In this document: in pieces, positions 5,636 to 6,585 of the stretch
Layout: each line of letters opens with the position of its first letter
How positions within the stretch are numbered: position 1 is the first letter of the stretch
Assembly (NCBI GenBank): GCA_946479805.1
Contig: CAMLHP010000115.1
Span: forward strand, 1-6,585
Length of the DNA stretch: 6,585 nt
Source: an uncultured Gemmatimonadota bacterium
GTDB taxonomy: Bacteria; Gemmatimonadota; Gemmatimonadetes; Gemmatimonadales; GWC2-71-9
Direction of reading: 5' to 3'
The notes under the pieces: generated by a model
What the model was told of the DNA's origin: nothing
Databases searched by the model: none
Seen by the model: only the letters and a program-made list of their open reading frames with translations
Made by a program: the position numbers and the translations under genes

Positions 5636-6585
5636 ATGCGCACGAAGGCCCTGTCCTTGCTGACCGCCCTGACGGCCCTGGCCGCCTTCACCGCCTTGCC
5701 GCTGGCGGCGCAGTCGTATTCCGAGCTCGGACCCGGTGCCCGGCGGTTCGTGTCGGTGAGCGATACGCTGGTGGCCCTGGAGCACGTCAAGCTGGTGGAC
5801 GGCACCGGTGCCGAGCCGATGGAGGACCAGACCATCCTGATATCTGGCGGAAAGTTCGCGGGCATCGGGCCGTCATCCAGCTTCAAGGTCCCCGCGGGGG
5901 CCAGGCGGATGGACCTCGCCGGCCACACGGTGCTGCCGGGGCTGGTGGGCATGCACGACCATACCTTCTACACCACGCCGGCGCGCGGCACCCAGGCCAA
6001 CTTCTCCAGCCCGCTGCTCTACCTCGCCTCGGGCGTCACCACCATCCGCACCACCGGCAGCTACTCTCCCTATCACGAGATCAACCTCAAGCGCACGGTG
6101 GATGCCGGGCGGTTCCCGGGACCGTTCATGTACGTCACCGGCCCCTACCTCACGGGCGAAACCGGCAACGGCAGCATGCACCAGGTGCTGACCCCGGAGG
6201 ACGCCCGGCGGGTGGTGTCTTACTGGGCATCGGAAGGGGTGAGCTGGCTCAAGTTCTACACCACCGTGAGCCGGGATGTGCTGCGCGCCGCGGTGGATGA
6301 AGCCCACAAGCACGGCGTCAAGGTCACCGGGCATCTCTGCTCGGTGAGCTTCACCGAGGCGGTAGCGGCCGGGATCGACAACCTCGAGCACGGCCTCTTC
6401 GTCAACACCGACTATTCCGAGAACAAGCAGCCCGACGCGTGCCCCCAGGGTGCCACCGCCACCTACGACCAGCTGGACCTCGGCAGCGCTGAAGTGCAGC
6501 ACACCTTCAAGACCATGATCGAGAACGACGTCCCCATGACGTCCACGCTGGCGGTGTACGAGCTGTTCGTGCCCAACCGCCCGCC
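5636..6585 (+). CDS. Secreted metal-dependent amidohydrolase (imidazolonepropionase/prolidase-like), 3' end cut by the window
   Basis: The frame stays open for 316 codons and runs off the window edge, so the C-terminus is not seen; family members are usually about 420-480 residues. Residues 1-25 (MRTKALSLL... to PLAAQ) form a clear signal peptide, so the enzyme acts in the periplasm or outside. The N-terminal beta domain (about 45-100: LEHVKLVDGTG, ILISGGKFAGIGP) leads into the TIM-barrel with metal ligands H107 and H109 (GLVGMHDHT). Later expected ligands are K206 (SWLKFY, the position of the carbamylated lysine), H233 (TGHL) and H252 (NLEHG). The last ligand, normally an Asp near the C-terminus, lies beyond the window. 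Such enzymes hydrolyse cyclic amides or C-terminal peptide bonds; the substrate cannot be read from sequence. It is separated from the oxidase gene by 149 bp of mostly repeats, so it is probably transcribed separately. Confidence 0.88.
   Translation, partial: MRTKALSLLTALTALAAFTALPLAAQSYSELGPGARRFVSVSDTLVALEHVKLVDGTGAEPMEDQTILISGGKFAGIGPSSSFKVPAGARRMDLAGHTVLPGLVGMHDHTFYTTPARGTQANFSSPLLYLASGVTTIRTTGSYSPYHEINLKRTVDAGRFPGPFMYVTGPYLTGETGNGSMHQVLTPEDARRVVSYWASEGVSWLKFYTTVSRDVLRAAVDEAHKHGVKVTGHLCSVSFTEAVAAGIDNLEHGLFVNTDYSENKQPDACPQGATATYDQLDLGSAEVQHTFKTMIENDVPMTSTLAVYELFVPNRP

Overview
This is a high-GC bacterial window with every gene on the + strand. It holds two complete genes, the 5' part of a third, and several short tandem repeat arrays in and between them. 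I see no RNA genes, insertion sequences, CRISPR arrays or clear intrinsic terminators. Exported proteins with 'LAAQ'-type signal peptides, an RND pump, a long multicopper oxidase with an N-terminal extension, and abundant 7-bp tandem repeats together suggest a Gram-negative environmental bacterium. Gemmatimonadota is my best guess, with Acidobacteriota-like lineages next. That is an inference from general resemblance, not from a marker gene.

Layout. Bases 1-100 form a leader with an array of 7-bp repeats (21-76) that folds back on itself, followed by a good Shine-Dalgarno site. Bases 101-3394 encode a 1097-residue HAE1/AcrB-type RND efflux permease. It keeps the proton-relay residues but carries about 55 extra residues that look like an additional pair of membrane helices. 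After a 22-bp gap, 3417-5486 encode a 689-residue secreted multicopper oxidase with a full set of copper ligands, an N-terminal extension of about 215 residues and a His/Met-rich linker. An in-frame run of tandem repeats sits between its second and third cupredoxin domains. Bases 5487-5635 are intergenic and are filled mostly by two further 7-bp arrays (CGAGCTA and GAAGCTT). From 5636 to the window edge runs the N-terminal 316 codons of a secreted metal-dependent amidohydrolase of the imidazolonepropionase-like/prolidase-like group.

How they fit together. The pump and the oxidase are close enough to be co-transcribed, which suggests a shared envelope role in export, detoxification or copper/phenolic oxidation. 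The pump's membrane motif is of the multidrug (HAE1) type rather than the heavy-metal CusA type, so a copper-export role is not supported by sequence. Its usual partners, a membrane fusion protein and an outer-membrane channel, are not in the window and may lie upstream. The amidohydrolase is probably a separate transcription unit. The most distinctive feature of the window is the recurrence of 7-bp (or 21-bp) periodic arrays of different sequence at four places, one of them inside a coding region.
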